The notes under the pieces: generated by a model
What the model saw: the letters and a program-made list of their open reading frames with translations, nothing else
Told to the model about the DNA's origin: nothing
Databases searched by the model: none
In this document: positions 25,870 through 33,429 of the stretch, in pieces
Layout: every line of letters begins with the position of its first letter
Position numbering within the stretch: position 1 is the first letter of the stretch
NCBI RefSeq assembly: GCF_014635345.1
Contig: NZ_BMCU01000004.1
Location: 248,001 to 312,000, forward strand
Length of the DNA stretch: 64,000 nucleotides
Reading direction: 5' to 3'
Source of the DNA: Rhodococcoides trifolii
GTDB lineage: Bacteria; Actinomycetota; Actinomycetes; Mycobacteriales; Mycobacteriaceae
Position numbers and translations under genes: made by a program

Positions 25870-27308
25870 GTGTTCTCAGTAGCGTTCCGACGCAGTTGTG
25901 GTTGGGCGGCAAGCAGGTTCCGTCGTCGTCGGGCGCCACGTTCGACATCACGAACCCCGCCGACGGCAGCCTGCTGCTGACCATCGCCGACGCCACCCCC
26001 GACGACGGTATGCGCGCACTCGACCTCGCGGTCGCCGCACAATCGGACTGGGCCGCCACGCCGACGCGTGAGCGGGCCGAGATCCTGCGCACCGCGTTCG
26101 ATCTCGTGAAAGAGCGCGCCGACGACTTCGCCGAGTTGATGACCCTGGAAATGGGAAAGTCGTTGGCGGAGAGCAAAGGTGAAGTCACCTACGGCAACGA
26201 GTTCCTGCGCTGGTTCTCCGAGGAGGCGGTGCGCATCGGTGGCCGCTTCACGCAGGCGCCCGCCGGCACCGGACGTATCCTGGTGACGAAGGTGCCCGTC
26301 GGACCGGTTCTCGCGATCACACCGTGGAACTTCCCGCTGGCCATGGGAACTCGCAAGATCGGCCCCGCACTGGCGGCCGGCAACACGATCATCGTCAAGC
26401 CCGCGGAAGACACCCCGCTGACGATGCTGCTGCTCGGTCAGGTGTTCGCCGACGCCGGACTGCCAGAAGGCGTCATGTCGATCCTGCCGACGTCCGACGC
26501 GGCATCGGTCACCGGTCCGCTGATGCAGGACTCGCGTCTGAAGAAGGTCACCTTCACCGGATCGACGGCCGTCGGCAAGACGCTCGTCCGCAACTCGGCC
26601 GACAAGCTGCTGCGCACCTCGATGGAACTGGGTGGCAACGCCCCGCTCATCGTCTTCGACGACGCCGACATCGACAAGGCCGTCGACGGCGCGATGCTGG
26701 CGAAGATGCGCAACGGCGGCGAGGCCTGCACCGCTGCCAACCGCATCCACGTCGCCAATGCCGTGCTCGACGAGTTCACCGAGAAGCTCAGTGCACGCAT
26801 CGAGGACTTGAAGGTCGGATCGGGACTCGACCCCGACACCAACATCGGTCCGCTGATCAACGAGCGGCAGCGCACCGTCGTCAAGACCTTGGTCGACGAC
26901 GCCGTGGAAAAAGGCGCCCGCGTACGCGTCGGAGGGTCGTCGATCGACGGTCCCGGGTTCTTCTTCGCGCCGACGGTGCTCGACCAGGTCCCCGCGAACG
27001 CGCGCCTGCTGAAGGAAGAGATCTTCGGGCCCGTGGCTGCGGTCATCGGCTTCGAGACCGAGCAGGACGGCATCGACGCCGCCAACGACACCGAGTACGG
27101 CCTCGCCGCGTATTTCTTCACTCAGGACGTCGATCGCGCGCTGCGTGTCGCGTCGAAGTTGGACGCGGGAATCGTCGGTGTGAACCGCGGAGTCGTGTCG
27201 GACGCCGCTGCGCCGTTCGGCGGGGTGAAGGAGTCCGGATTCGGCCGCGAAGGCGGTTCGGAGGGCATCGAGGAGTACCTGGAGACCAAGTACGTCGCAC
27301 TGCAGTAA
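25866..27308 (+). CDS. gabD: Succinate-semialdehyde dehydrogenase
   Basis: 480 residues from ATG at 25866. Aldehyde dehydrogenase motifs: TPWNFPLAMGTRKIGPALAAGNT, the nucleotide-binding FTGSTAVGK, the catalytic Glu in MELGGNAPLIVF near 254, and the catalytic Cys in GGEACTAAN near 288. It oxidises succinate semialdehyde to succinate, completing the route from GABA to the TCA cycle. Coupled to gabT by a 4-bp overlap. Confidence 0.92.
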   Translation: MSVLSSVPTQLWLGGKQVPSSSGATFDITNPADGSLLLTIADATPDDGMRALDLAVAAQSDWAATPTRERAEILRTAFDLVKERADDFAELMTLEMGKSLAESKGEVTYGNEFLRWFSEEAVRIGGRFTQAPAGTGRILVTKVPVGPVLAITPWNFPLAMGTRKIGPALAAGNTIIVKPAEDTPLTMLLLGQVFADAGLPEGVMSILPTSDAASVTGPLMQDSRLKKVTFTGSTAVGKTLVRNSADKLLRTSMELGGNAPLIVFDDADIDKAVDGAMLAKMRNGGEACTAANRIHVANAVLDEFTEKLSARIEDLKVGSGLDPDTNIGPLINERQRTVVKTLVDDAVEKGARVRVGGSSIDGPGFFFAPTVLDQVPANARLLKEEIFGPVAAVIGFETEQDGIDAANDTEYGLAAYFFTQDVDRALRVASKLDAGIVGVNRGVVSDAAAPFGGVKESGFGREGGSEGIEEYLETKYVALQ

Positions 27309-27333
27309 CTCCTGTCACTTCTGCAACACAGAA

Positions 27334-27358
27334 TTACCTGTATTGTTTCAACAGGCAA
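27334..27358. promoter_or_regulatory. Inverted repeat upstream of the lipase gene
   Basis: TTACCTGT (27334-27341) and ACAGGCAA (27351-27358) are complementary at 7 of 8 positions with a 9-nt spacer. TATTGT (27341-27346) inside it could be a -10 box. Likely a regulator site for the secreted lipase. Confidence 0.45.
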
Positions 27359-27389
27359 TCACTTACGAACACACAGGAGATTCAGCGGT

Positions 27390-28316
27390 ATGGCGTCACG
27401 ACTTCGCACAGCAGTCGTGGTTGCTGTCTCCACCCTCTTGCTGGCCGTCGGTGCGCCCGCGGCGGCGGATCCTGTGGTGCCGTCACCGGCGCAGGCTCCC
27501 ACCGAAGGTCTCGACGGTGCCAACGACTTCGCGTGTTCGCCGTCCGCCGAGCATCCGCGTCCGGTCGTGCTGGTGCACGGGACCTGGGCGGACGCGCAGA
27601 CGTCGTGGAAGTCGCTGGTTCCTCAGCTGAAGTCCGAGGGTTACTGCGTCTTCGCGCTCGACTACGGCTACAAGGCCACGCTGACGTACGGCAATCCGCT
27701 GAACCTGTTCGGCGGCGACGACATCGCCCAGTCGGCTCGTGAACTCGGCGGTTTCGTCGATTCCGTTCTCGCGGCCACCGGGGCGTCGCAGGTCGACGTG
27801 GTCGGTCATTCGCAGGGCGGAACGCTCGCTCGGCAGTACATGAAGTTCGACGGCGGGGCCGACTACCTGAACCCGGCGGCCAACAAGGTGCACACCCTCG
27901 TCACCCTCGGTGCCACGAACCACGGCACCACCTACGACTCGAAGCAGATCGTCGGCGACATCGCGCAGGAGTTCGGCATCCCGGTCACGTTCGTCGCCGC
28001 GGCGACGGTGGGCCCGTCCGCGGTGCAACAGTTCGTCGGCTCGCCCTTCATGCAACTGCTGAACGCCGGCGGAGACACCATGCCCGGCGTCGACTACACG
28101 ATCATCGCCACCCACCACGACGCCGTCTCCACACCGCCCGAGCTCACCTTCCTCACCGCGGGAGCAGGCGCGACCGTCGACAATGTGTGGGTTCAGGACG
28201 GCTGCCCGTCCAACGAGACCACGCACGCGACCCTCCCGACCGACCCGCGTGCGATGTGGATGGTCATGCGCGGACTCGATGCGTCCTACGCCGATCGGGT
28301 GCCGTCTCCCTGCTAG
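27390..28316 (+). CDS. Secreted triacylglycerol lipase/esterase
   Basis: ATG at 27390 gives 308 residues. A signal peptide is clear: basic start, LRTAVVVAVSTLLLAVG, and APAAAD for cleavage near residue 26. The alpha/beta hydrolase fold has PVVLVHGTWADAQTSW as oxyanion region and the nucleophile Ser in VVGHSQGGTLARQYMKF near 140; a late His in TTHATLP fits the triad. It resembles actinobacterial secreted lipases. It ends 4 bp before the convergent TetR gene. Confidence 0.88.
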   Translation: MASRLRTAVVVAVSTLLLAVGAPAAADPVVPSPAQAPTEGLDGANDFACSPSAEHPRPVVLVHGTWADAQTSWKSLVPQLKSEGYCVFALDYGYKATLTYGNPLNLFGGDDIAQSARELGGFVDSVLAATGASQVDVVGHSQGGTLARQYMKFDGGADYLNPAANKVHTLVTLGATNHGTTYDSKQIVGDIAQEFGIPVTFVAAATVGPSAVQQFVGSPFMQLLNAGGDTMPGVDYTIIATHHDAVSTPPELTFLTAGAGATVDNVWVQDGCPSNETTHATLPTDPRAMWMVMRGLDASYADRVPSPC

Positions 28317-28320
28317 CGGC

Positions 28321-28926
28321 TCACCCGAGCAGGTAGGGCGCGAGCAGTTCCGACAGCTCCCCGGCTGCAGCCTCGGGGTCGACGGGCGGCCTCGGAACGT
28401 AACTCAGCGCAAGGCGCACGATGGCACGACTCACGATGTCCGCCTTGTGTTTCGGCGCTTCGACCCAGCAGTTCTGCAGCGTGTCGGACATGTGCGTTCC
28501 GGCCCGCTCGATCAGTACGTCGCTGTCGGTGGTGATGAGCCGCAGCAGGTCGTCGGGTGCGTCGGGCCCGTGCAGCGACATCACCAGCGGGTCGACGACG
28601 CTGAGGGCGAAGAAGGTCGTGAAACCCTGCCGCAGCGCAGCTCCGACGTCACCGACGTGCTGGTACAGCGCCGCGTCGACCACACTCACGAAGGAGTCGG
28701 TCAGGCGCATCGCGTATCCCTGCGCCAGGCCACGGCGTGAGCCGAACTCGTTGTAGATGGTCTGTCTGCTCAGGCCGGCCGCGGCGGCGACGTCGTTCAT
28801 CGTGACGCTTCGCCAGTTTCGTTCGCGCAACAGCTCTCGTACGGCGTCGAGAGTGGTGTCACGCTGCAGGGTGGCCGCCGCGGTGCGGTATCGACTCTGC
28901 GCAGTCGAGCGGGGCGCGGCGGGCAT
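28321..28926 (-). CDS. TetR regulator of the alkane hydroxylase cluster (AlkX/AlkU type)
   Basis: 201 residues. The helix-turn-helix is VTMNDVAAAAGLSRQTIYNEFGSRRGLA, and the C-terminal part has ALYQHVGDVGAALRQGFTTFFAL. A TetR gene directly after the rubredoxin of an alkB cluster is the usual arrangement in Rhodococcus and Dietzia, where it represses alkB and is relieved by fatty-acid products. AGTCTA at 28933-28938 reads TAGACT on the minus strand, 6 nt before the ATG, so it may also have its own leaderless promoter. Confidence 0.85.
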   Translation of the reverse strand: MPAAPRSTAQSRYRTAAATLQRDTTLDAVRELLRERNWRSVTMNDVAAAAGLSRQTIYNEFGSRRGLAQGYAMRLTDSFVSVVDAALYQHVGDVGAALRQGFTTFFALSVVDPLVMSLHGPDAPDDLLRLITTDSDVLIERAGTHMSDTLQNCWVEAPKHKADIVSRAIVRLALSYVPRPPVDPEAAAGELSELLAPYLLG

Positions 28927-28955
28927 GGTGCGAGTCTAGAGCGGGTGGCGGCGCG

Positions 28956-29123
28956 TCACGCCGTCGCTGCTTCGAAGTCGATCTTCTCGCGGACGCCACA
29001 GTCGGGGCAAGCCCAGTCGTCGGGAACGTCAGCCCACGGTGTGCCTGCCGGAAAGCCCTCGCGCGGAGCGCCTTTGGCCTCGTCGTAGACGTACTGGCAC
29101 ACCGGGCACTCGTACGCGGTCAC
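28956..29123 (-). CDS. rubA: Rubredoxin
   Basis: GTG at 29123 overlaps the alkB stop (GTGA on the minus strand); 55 residues. The two iron-binding knuckles are YECPVCQ at residues 4-10 and WACPDCG near 38-44, with GFPAGTPWADVPDDW between. It passes electrons from a rubredoxin reductase to AlkB. Only one rubredoxin and no reductase gene are present here, so the reductase must be encoded elsewhere. Confidence 0.93.
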   Translation of the reverse strand: MTAYECPVCQYVYDEAKGAPREGFPAGTPWADVPDDWACPDCGVREKIDFEAATA

Positions 29124-30340
29124 GTCGCCCCGTACTGTGCGAGCACCCTGTCCCGCTTGCGCGGCGCGATGTTCACCCGCGTGATGTCGCCGTCGTAGTG
29201 GTCGAGGACGCGGTGGTCCATCACCCTGCGCCACAGCGGCGGAAAGTACGCGAGGGAGATCATGCTGGCGTACCCGCTCGGGAGATTCGGGGCACCGTCC
29301 ATGCTGCGCAAGATCTGGTAGCGCCGTGTGGGATTCGCGTGGTGATCACTGTGGCGCTGCAGATGATAAAGAAAGATGTTGGTCACGATGTGATCGGAGT
29401 TCCAGCTGTGTTCCGGTGCCGCGCGCTCGTACCGACCGCGAGGGGTTCGCTGGCGGAGCAACCCGTAGTGCTCGAGGTAGTTGACCGTTTCGAGAAGCGA
29501 AAAGCCGTACACCGCCTGGATCACGAGGAACGGGATCACGACCGGACCGAAGAGCGCGATGAGGACGCCGAACAACACCACCGACATCAGCCACGCATTC
29601 AGCACGTCGTTGTGAATGGTCCAGGTGCGCTTGCTCGCTCGATCCAGGCGTGCTTTCTCGAGCGTCCACGACGAGGTGAGGCTGCCCCACACGCTGCGAG
29701 GCAGGAAGGCCCAGAAGGTTTCGCCGAACTTCGAGCTGGCGGGGTCCTCCGGGGTGGCGACCCGAACGTGATGGCCGCGGTTGTGCTCGATGTAGAAGTG
29801 GCCGTAGAAGGTCTGTGCCAGTGTGACTTTCGACAGCCACCGTTCCAGCGAGTCCTTCTTGTGCCCGAGTTCGTGAGCCGTGTTGATACCGATCCCGCCC
29901 ATGACGCCGACCGTGATGGCGAGACCGATCTTGGAGGTCGGTCCGAGGCCGCCGTCGACGCCGAGCCACGACAGATTCTCGGCCGACCAGAGGTAGCAGG
30001 CGAACACGAGACTGGCGAACTGGAACGGGATGTACGCGTACGTGCAGTAGCGGTAGTACTTGTCGTTCTCGAGTTGTTCCATGACCTCGTCGGGCGGGTT
30101 CTGACCGTCGGGTCCGAAGAAGCGGTCGAGTATCGGAAGCAGAACGTAGACCAGGATCGGCCCGATCCACCACCAGAGGGGCGCGACCGCGTTCCACTCC
30201 AGGCGACCGAACAGCCAGACGCCGACCGTGGCCGTGAACACGGCGGTGGGTGCCACGAGCCCGAACAGCCACAGATAGCGCTTCCGGTCCCGCCACTCGC
30301 CGGTGACCGGGACCTGTTTGTCCGCATTCGCTGTCGTCAC
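29120..30340 (-). CDS. alkB: Alkane 1-monooxygenase AlkB
   Basis: GTG at 30340 is chosen because TAAGGAGG lies 6 nt upstream; 406 residues. The histidine boxes are HELGHKKD, EHNRGHHVRVATPEDPASS and LQRHSDHHANP, plus NYLEHYGLLR, all diagnostic for AlkB rather than for xylene monooxygenase. About six membrane helices are seen. It hydroxylates medium or long n-alkanes at the terminal carbon using electrons from rubredoxin. First gene of alkB-rubA-tetR. Confidence 0.94.
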   Translation of the reverse strand: MTTANADKQVPVTGEWRDRKRYLWLFGLVAPTAVFTATVGVWLFGRLEWNAVAPLWWWIGPILVYVLLPILDRFFGPDGQNPPDEVMEQLENDKYYRYCTYAYIPFQFASLVFACYLWSAENLSWLGVDGGLGPTSKIGLAITVGVMGGIGINTAHELGHKKDSLERWLSKVTLAQTFYGHFYIEHNRGHHVRVATPEDPASSKFGETFWAFLPRSVWGSLTSSWTLEKARLDRASKRTWTIHNDVLNAWLMSVVLFGVLIALFGPVVIPFLVIQAVYGFSLLETVNYLEHYGLLRQRTPRGRYERAAPEHSWNSDHIVTNIFLYHLQRHSDHHANPTRRYQILRSMDGAPNLPSGYASMISLAYFPPLWRRVMDHRVLDHYDGDITRVNIAPRKRDRVLAQYGAT

Positions 30341-30376
30341 GGACTGCCTCCTTATGACGTGACTCACTGTGCGATA

Positions 30377-30410
30377 GACACTAGAGCGTTTTCGATCAAA
30401 ACACTAGACA
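30377..30410. promoter_or_regulatory. Regulator site upstream of alkB
   Basis: ACACTAGA occurs twice, at 30378-30385 and 30401-30408. Between them is GTTTT-CGATC-AAAAC (30388-30402), an inverted repeat. This lies 37-70 bp upstream of the alkB start and is a likely operator for the cluster's TetR protein. The 155-bp gap also carries the promoter of the divergent acyl-CoA dehydrogenase. Confidence 0.5.
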
Positions 30411-30495
30411 AAATCAGCTATTTGTAAAACCTGCTGCGTGTCGAGCGTTTCTGCGGCCGCGCTACCGTGAGGAAAGTCGTCGAAAGGACCCCGTC

Positions 30496-32268
30496 GTGAG
30501 TGGTCTCGTTCTGTCCCGCCGTGATCTCGATTTCCTCCTGTACGAGTGGCTCGACGTGCTCGCCCTCACCGAGCGCAAGCGCTTCTCGGAGCACTCGAAG
30601 GAGACGTTCGACGCCGTCCTCGAGCTCAGTGAGCAGATCGCCGTCAGGCACTTCGCCAACCACAACAAGAAGGCCGACGCCAACGAGCCGTACGTCGGCG
30701 ACGACGGAAAGGTCGTCCTGATTCCCGAGGTCGCGGAGGCGCTGAGGGCGTTCGGCGAAGCGGGTCTGATGTCGGGGCAGTTCGACGACTCGCTCGGCGG
30801 CCTGCAGTTGCCCACGTCGGTGTCGAAGGCGTCGCTGCTGTGGTTCCAGGCCGCGAACACCGGAACGGCGACGTATCCCTTCCTGACGATGGCGAACGCA
30901 AACCTGCTCATCGAATACGCCACCGCTGACCTGGTCGACTCGTACGTCCGACCGATGCTCGAAGGCCGGTTCTACGGAACGATGTGTCTGTCCGAGCCGC
31001 AGGCCGGCTCGTCGCTCGCCGACATCACGACCCGCGCCGAGCTGCAGGACGACGGGACGTACCGCGTCCACGGAACCAAGATGTGGATCTCCGGCGGCGA
31101 CCACGAGCTGGGCGAGAACATCGTGCACCTAGTGCTGGCCAAGATCCCGGGCGGTCCCGCGGGCGTGAAGGGCATCTCGCTGTTCGTGGTGCCGAAGGTC
31201 CTCGTCGACACCGACGGCACACTGGGAGAGCGCAACGACGTCTCGCTCGTCGGCCTCAATCACAAGATGGGTTACCGCGGCACCACCAACACCCTGCTCA
31301 ACTTCGGTGAGAAGGGCGGCGCCGTGGGCTATTTGGTCGGGGAACAGCACAAGGGTCTCGCCTACATGTTCAAGATGATGAACGAGGCGCGGATCGGAGT
31401 GGGTCTCGGTGCCACCGCGCTCGGCTACACCGGCTACCTGCATTCGGTCGACTACGCCACGCAGCGCACCCAGGGCCGTCCGCTCGGTCACAAGGACCCC
31501 ACCACTGCGCAGATCCCCCTCGTCGAGCACGTGGACGTGCGACGGATGTTGTTGGCGCAGAAGGCCTACGTCGAGGGTGGGTTGGCGCTCGGGCTCTACT
31601 GCTCACACCTCGTCGACGAGCAGACCACGTCCGAGGACGAGACCGTGCGCACGAATGCCGGTGTGCTGCTGGACGTTCTGACTCCCATCGCCAAGTCCTG
31701 GCCCTCGCAGTGGTGCCTCGAAGCGAACAGTCTCGCGATCCAGGTGCACGGCGGGTACGGCTACACACGCGACTACAACGTCGAGCAGTTCTACCGCGAC
31801 AACCGCCTCAACCCGATCCACGAGGGCACCCACGGTATCCAGGGTCTGGACCTGTTGGGGCGCAAGGTCGTTGCCGACAACGGAGCCGGCCTCGCCCTGC
31901 TGGTCTCGACCATCCAGGAGACCGTCTCGCGCGCAACCGACGGTGTCGCAGCCGAGTACGCGGAGGCGCTGAGCCTGGCGGTTCAGCGAGTCGTCGGAGT
32001 GACCTCGACCCTGTGGGGAACGGGCGATCCTGCGCTGGCGCTGGCCAATTCGTCGGTGTACCTCGAAGCCGTCGGGCATGTGGTGGTGGCCTGGCTGTGG
32101 CTCGAGCAGTTGTTGGTGGCCGGCGACAAGGAAGGCGCGTTCTACGAGGGCAAGCGCACTGCGGCGCGGTATTTCTTCGTCTACGAACTCCCCAAGACCG
32201 ATCCGCAGTTCGATCTGCTGGGAAATCTCGACCGCACCACACTCGATGCGGACGTGAGCATCTTCTAG
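30496..32268 (+). CDS. Acyl-CoA dehydrogenase, long (about 590 residues) class
   Basis: GTG at 30496 follows GAAAGGA; 590 residues. The flavin domain shows GTMCLSEPQAGSSLADITTRA and GTKMWISGGDHELGENIVHLVLAK; the C-terminal region has the signature NPIHEGTHGIQGLDLLGRKVV. The extra C-terminal 150 residues place it with the FadE5/AidB-like long class rather than the 380-residue class. Expected to oxidise fatty acyl-CoA, which suits the divergent alkane hydroxylase. Confidence 0.85.
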   Translation: MSGLVLSRRDLDFLLYEWLDVLALTERKRFSEHSKETFDAVLELSEQIAVRHFANHNKKADANEPYVGDDGKVVLIPEVAEALRAFGEAGLMSGQFDDSLGGLQLPTSVSKASLLWFQAANTGTATYPFLTMANANLLIEYATADLVDSYVRPMLEGRFYGTMCLSEPQAGSSLADITTRAELQDDGTYRVHGTKMWISGGDHELGENIVHLVLAKIPGGPAGVKGISLFVVPKVLVDTDGTLGERNDVSLVGLNHKMGYRGTTNTLLNFGEKGGAVGYLVGEQHKGLAYMFKMMNEARIGVGLGATALGYTGYLHSVDYATQRTQGRPLGHKDPTTAQIPLVEHVDVRRMLLAQKAYVEGGLALGLYCSHLVDEQTTSEDETVRTNAGVLLDVLTPIAKSWPSQWCLEANSLAIQVHGGYGYTRDYNVEQFYRDNRLNPIHEGTHGIQGLDLLGRKVVADNGAGLALLVSTIQETVSRATDGVAAEYAEALSLAVQRVVGVTSTLWGTGDPALALANSSVYLEAVGHVVVAWLWLEQLLVAGDKEGAFYEGKRTAARYFFVYELPKTDPQFDLLGNLDRTTLDADVSIF

Positions 32269-32278
32269 GCGCCTTCGG

Positions 32279-32328
32279 CACCTGTGCGCCAAAAAGTACC
32301 CTCCTCGGTACTTTTCGGCGCACAGGTG
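32279..32328. terminator. Bidirectional terminator between convergent genes
   Basis: Arms ACCTGTGCGCC (32280-32290) and GGCGCACAGGT (32317-32327) extend into AAAAGTACC (32292-32300) and GGTACTTTT (32307-32315) with a 6-nt loop. A-run and T-run on opposite arms make it symmetric for the acyl-CoA dehydrogenase and the lipoprotein gene. Confidence 0.85.
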
Positions 32329-32338
32329 GCGCAGCCGC

Positions 32339-33397
32339 CTACCGAGGCAGGAGGTCGGGCGTCACGATCTGCAGGCTGCTGCTGCCGTCGGGATCGCTCC
32401 CGGTGACGACGACGCCACCCGTACGGGGATCGACCGCAACGGAATTGGGCTGCTGCACGGTCGGCACGTCGCCGACGGTGCGGGGCTGCTCGGGGTTCGA
32501 GAGGTCGACCACTCGCAGGATGTTCGACGCGGTCAGCGTGATGTACATCAGGTTGCGCTGCGCGTCGAACGCCATGCCGTAGGGATTGCCCGGCGCGTCG
32601 ACGCGGGCGACGTCGGTGATCTGCGGTCCGATGCGCTCGATCAGGACCGCGCCGCCGTCGGTGTCGGCGAACGCGGCGAGGTCGCCGGTCAACGTCAGTG
32701 CGTGCGTGAGCTTCTGGCCGACCGGTGCCTGCGCGACCTGCTGCATCGTCGTGCCGTCGTACACCCAGACGCCGTTGCCCTGGACATCGGCGACCGCGGC
32801 GTACTGCCCGACAGCGGCGAGCCCGCCCGGCTGCACCGGCCCCGCCGGTAGCTCGCTCGCGACCTTGCCGTCGCGAATGAACACGACGCCGCCGCCCATC
32901 TCGTTGGTGACGACGATGGTGCCGTCGGACGTCCGTACGGCGTCGTGCGGTTGGCGACCGACCATCGACGCCGTGGAGGTCACGCTGCCGTCGGCCAACG
33001 AGAGCTGCGAGAACTCGTCCGACTGCTCCAGCGGGACGAGGACGGGACCGTCGGGTCCGGCGAGCGAGAGGTGCCGCGCGGACCCCTCGGTGGGGACGGT
33101 CTGACGGACCGCGCCGGTGGTCGCGTCGAACAGTTCGATGCCGTCGGGCTCGCGGACGGAGACTGCGCCGATGCCCGAGGTGCCGATCACGATTCCCTCG
33201 GGAGCGTTCCCGATGGGCACGACGGTGCCCACGGGCGGAACCGTCGGCGCCTCGGCCTGGCCGGGTTCGGCGGCGGGTGTGGTCGCCGCGGACGACGGGG
33301 TGGTCTCGGGCGGAGTCTCGGAGTCGGACGAACTGCATCCCGTCAGCACGAGACCGGCAACGAGCGAGGTGATCAGAACCGAGTTCCTGGTGCGCAT
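32339..33397 (-). CDS. YncE-like beta-propeller lipoprotein
   Basis: ATG at 33397 gives 352 residues; the open frame upstream to 34999 is a shadow over the MMPL gene. A lipoprotein signal is plain: MRTRNSVLITSLVAGLVLTGC with the lipobox Cys at 21. A Thr/Pro/Ala-rich linker follows to about residue 55. The rest is repeating propeller blades (for example GRQPHDAVRTSDGTIVVTN and GNPYGMAFDAQRNLMYIT). Extracytoplasmic, with no enzymatic motif. It is 32 bp downstream of the MMPL gene and probably co-transcribed. Confidence 0.82.
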   Translation of the reverse strand: MRTRNSVLITSLVAGLVLTGCSSSDSETPPETTPSSAATTPAAEPGQAEAPTVPPVGTVVPIGNAPEGIVIGTSGIGAVSVREPDGIELFDATTGAVRQTVPTEGSARHLSLAGPDGPVLVPLEQSDEFSQLSLADGSVTSTASMVGRQPHDAVRTSDGTIVVTNEMGGGVVFIRDGKVASELPAGPVQPGGLAAVGQYAAVADVQGNGVWVYDGTTMQQVAQAPVGQKLTHALTLTGDLAAFADTDGGAVLIERIGPQITDVARVDAPGNPYGMAFDAQRNLMYITLTASNILRVVDLSNPEQPRTVGDVPTVQQPNSVAVDPRTGGVVVTGSDPDGSSSLQIVTPDLLPR

Positions 33398-33429
33398 TGC
33401 TCCAGTGTGCCCAGTCGGCGGGCCGGCGC

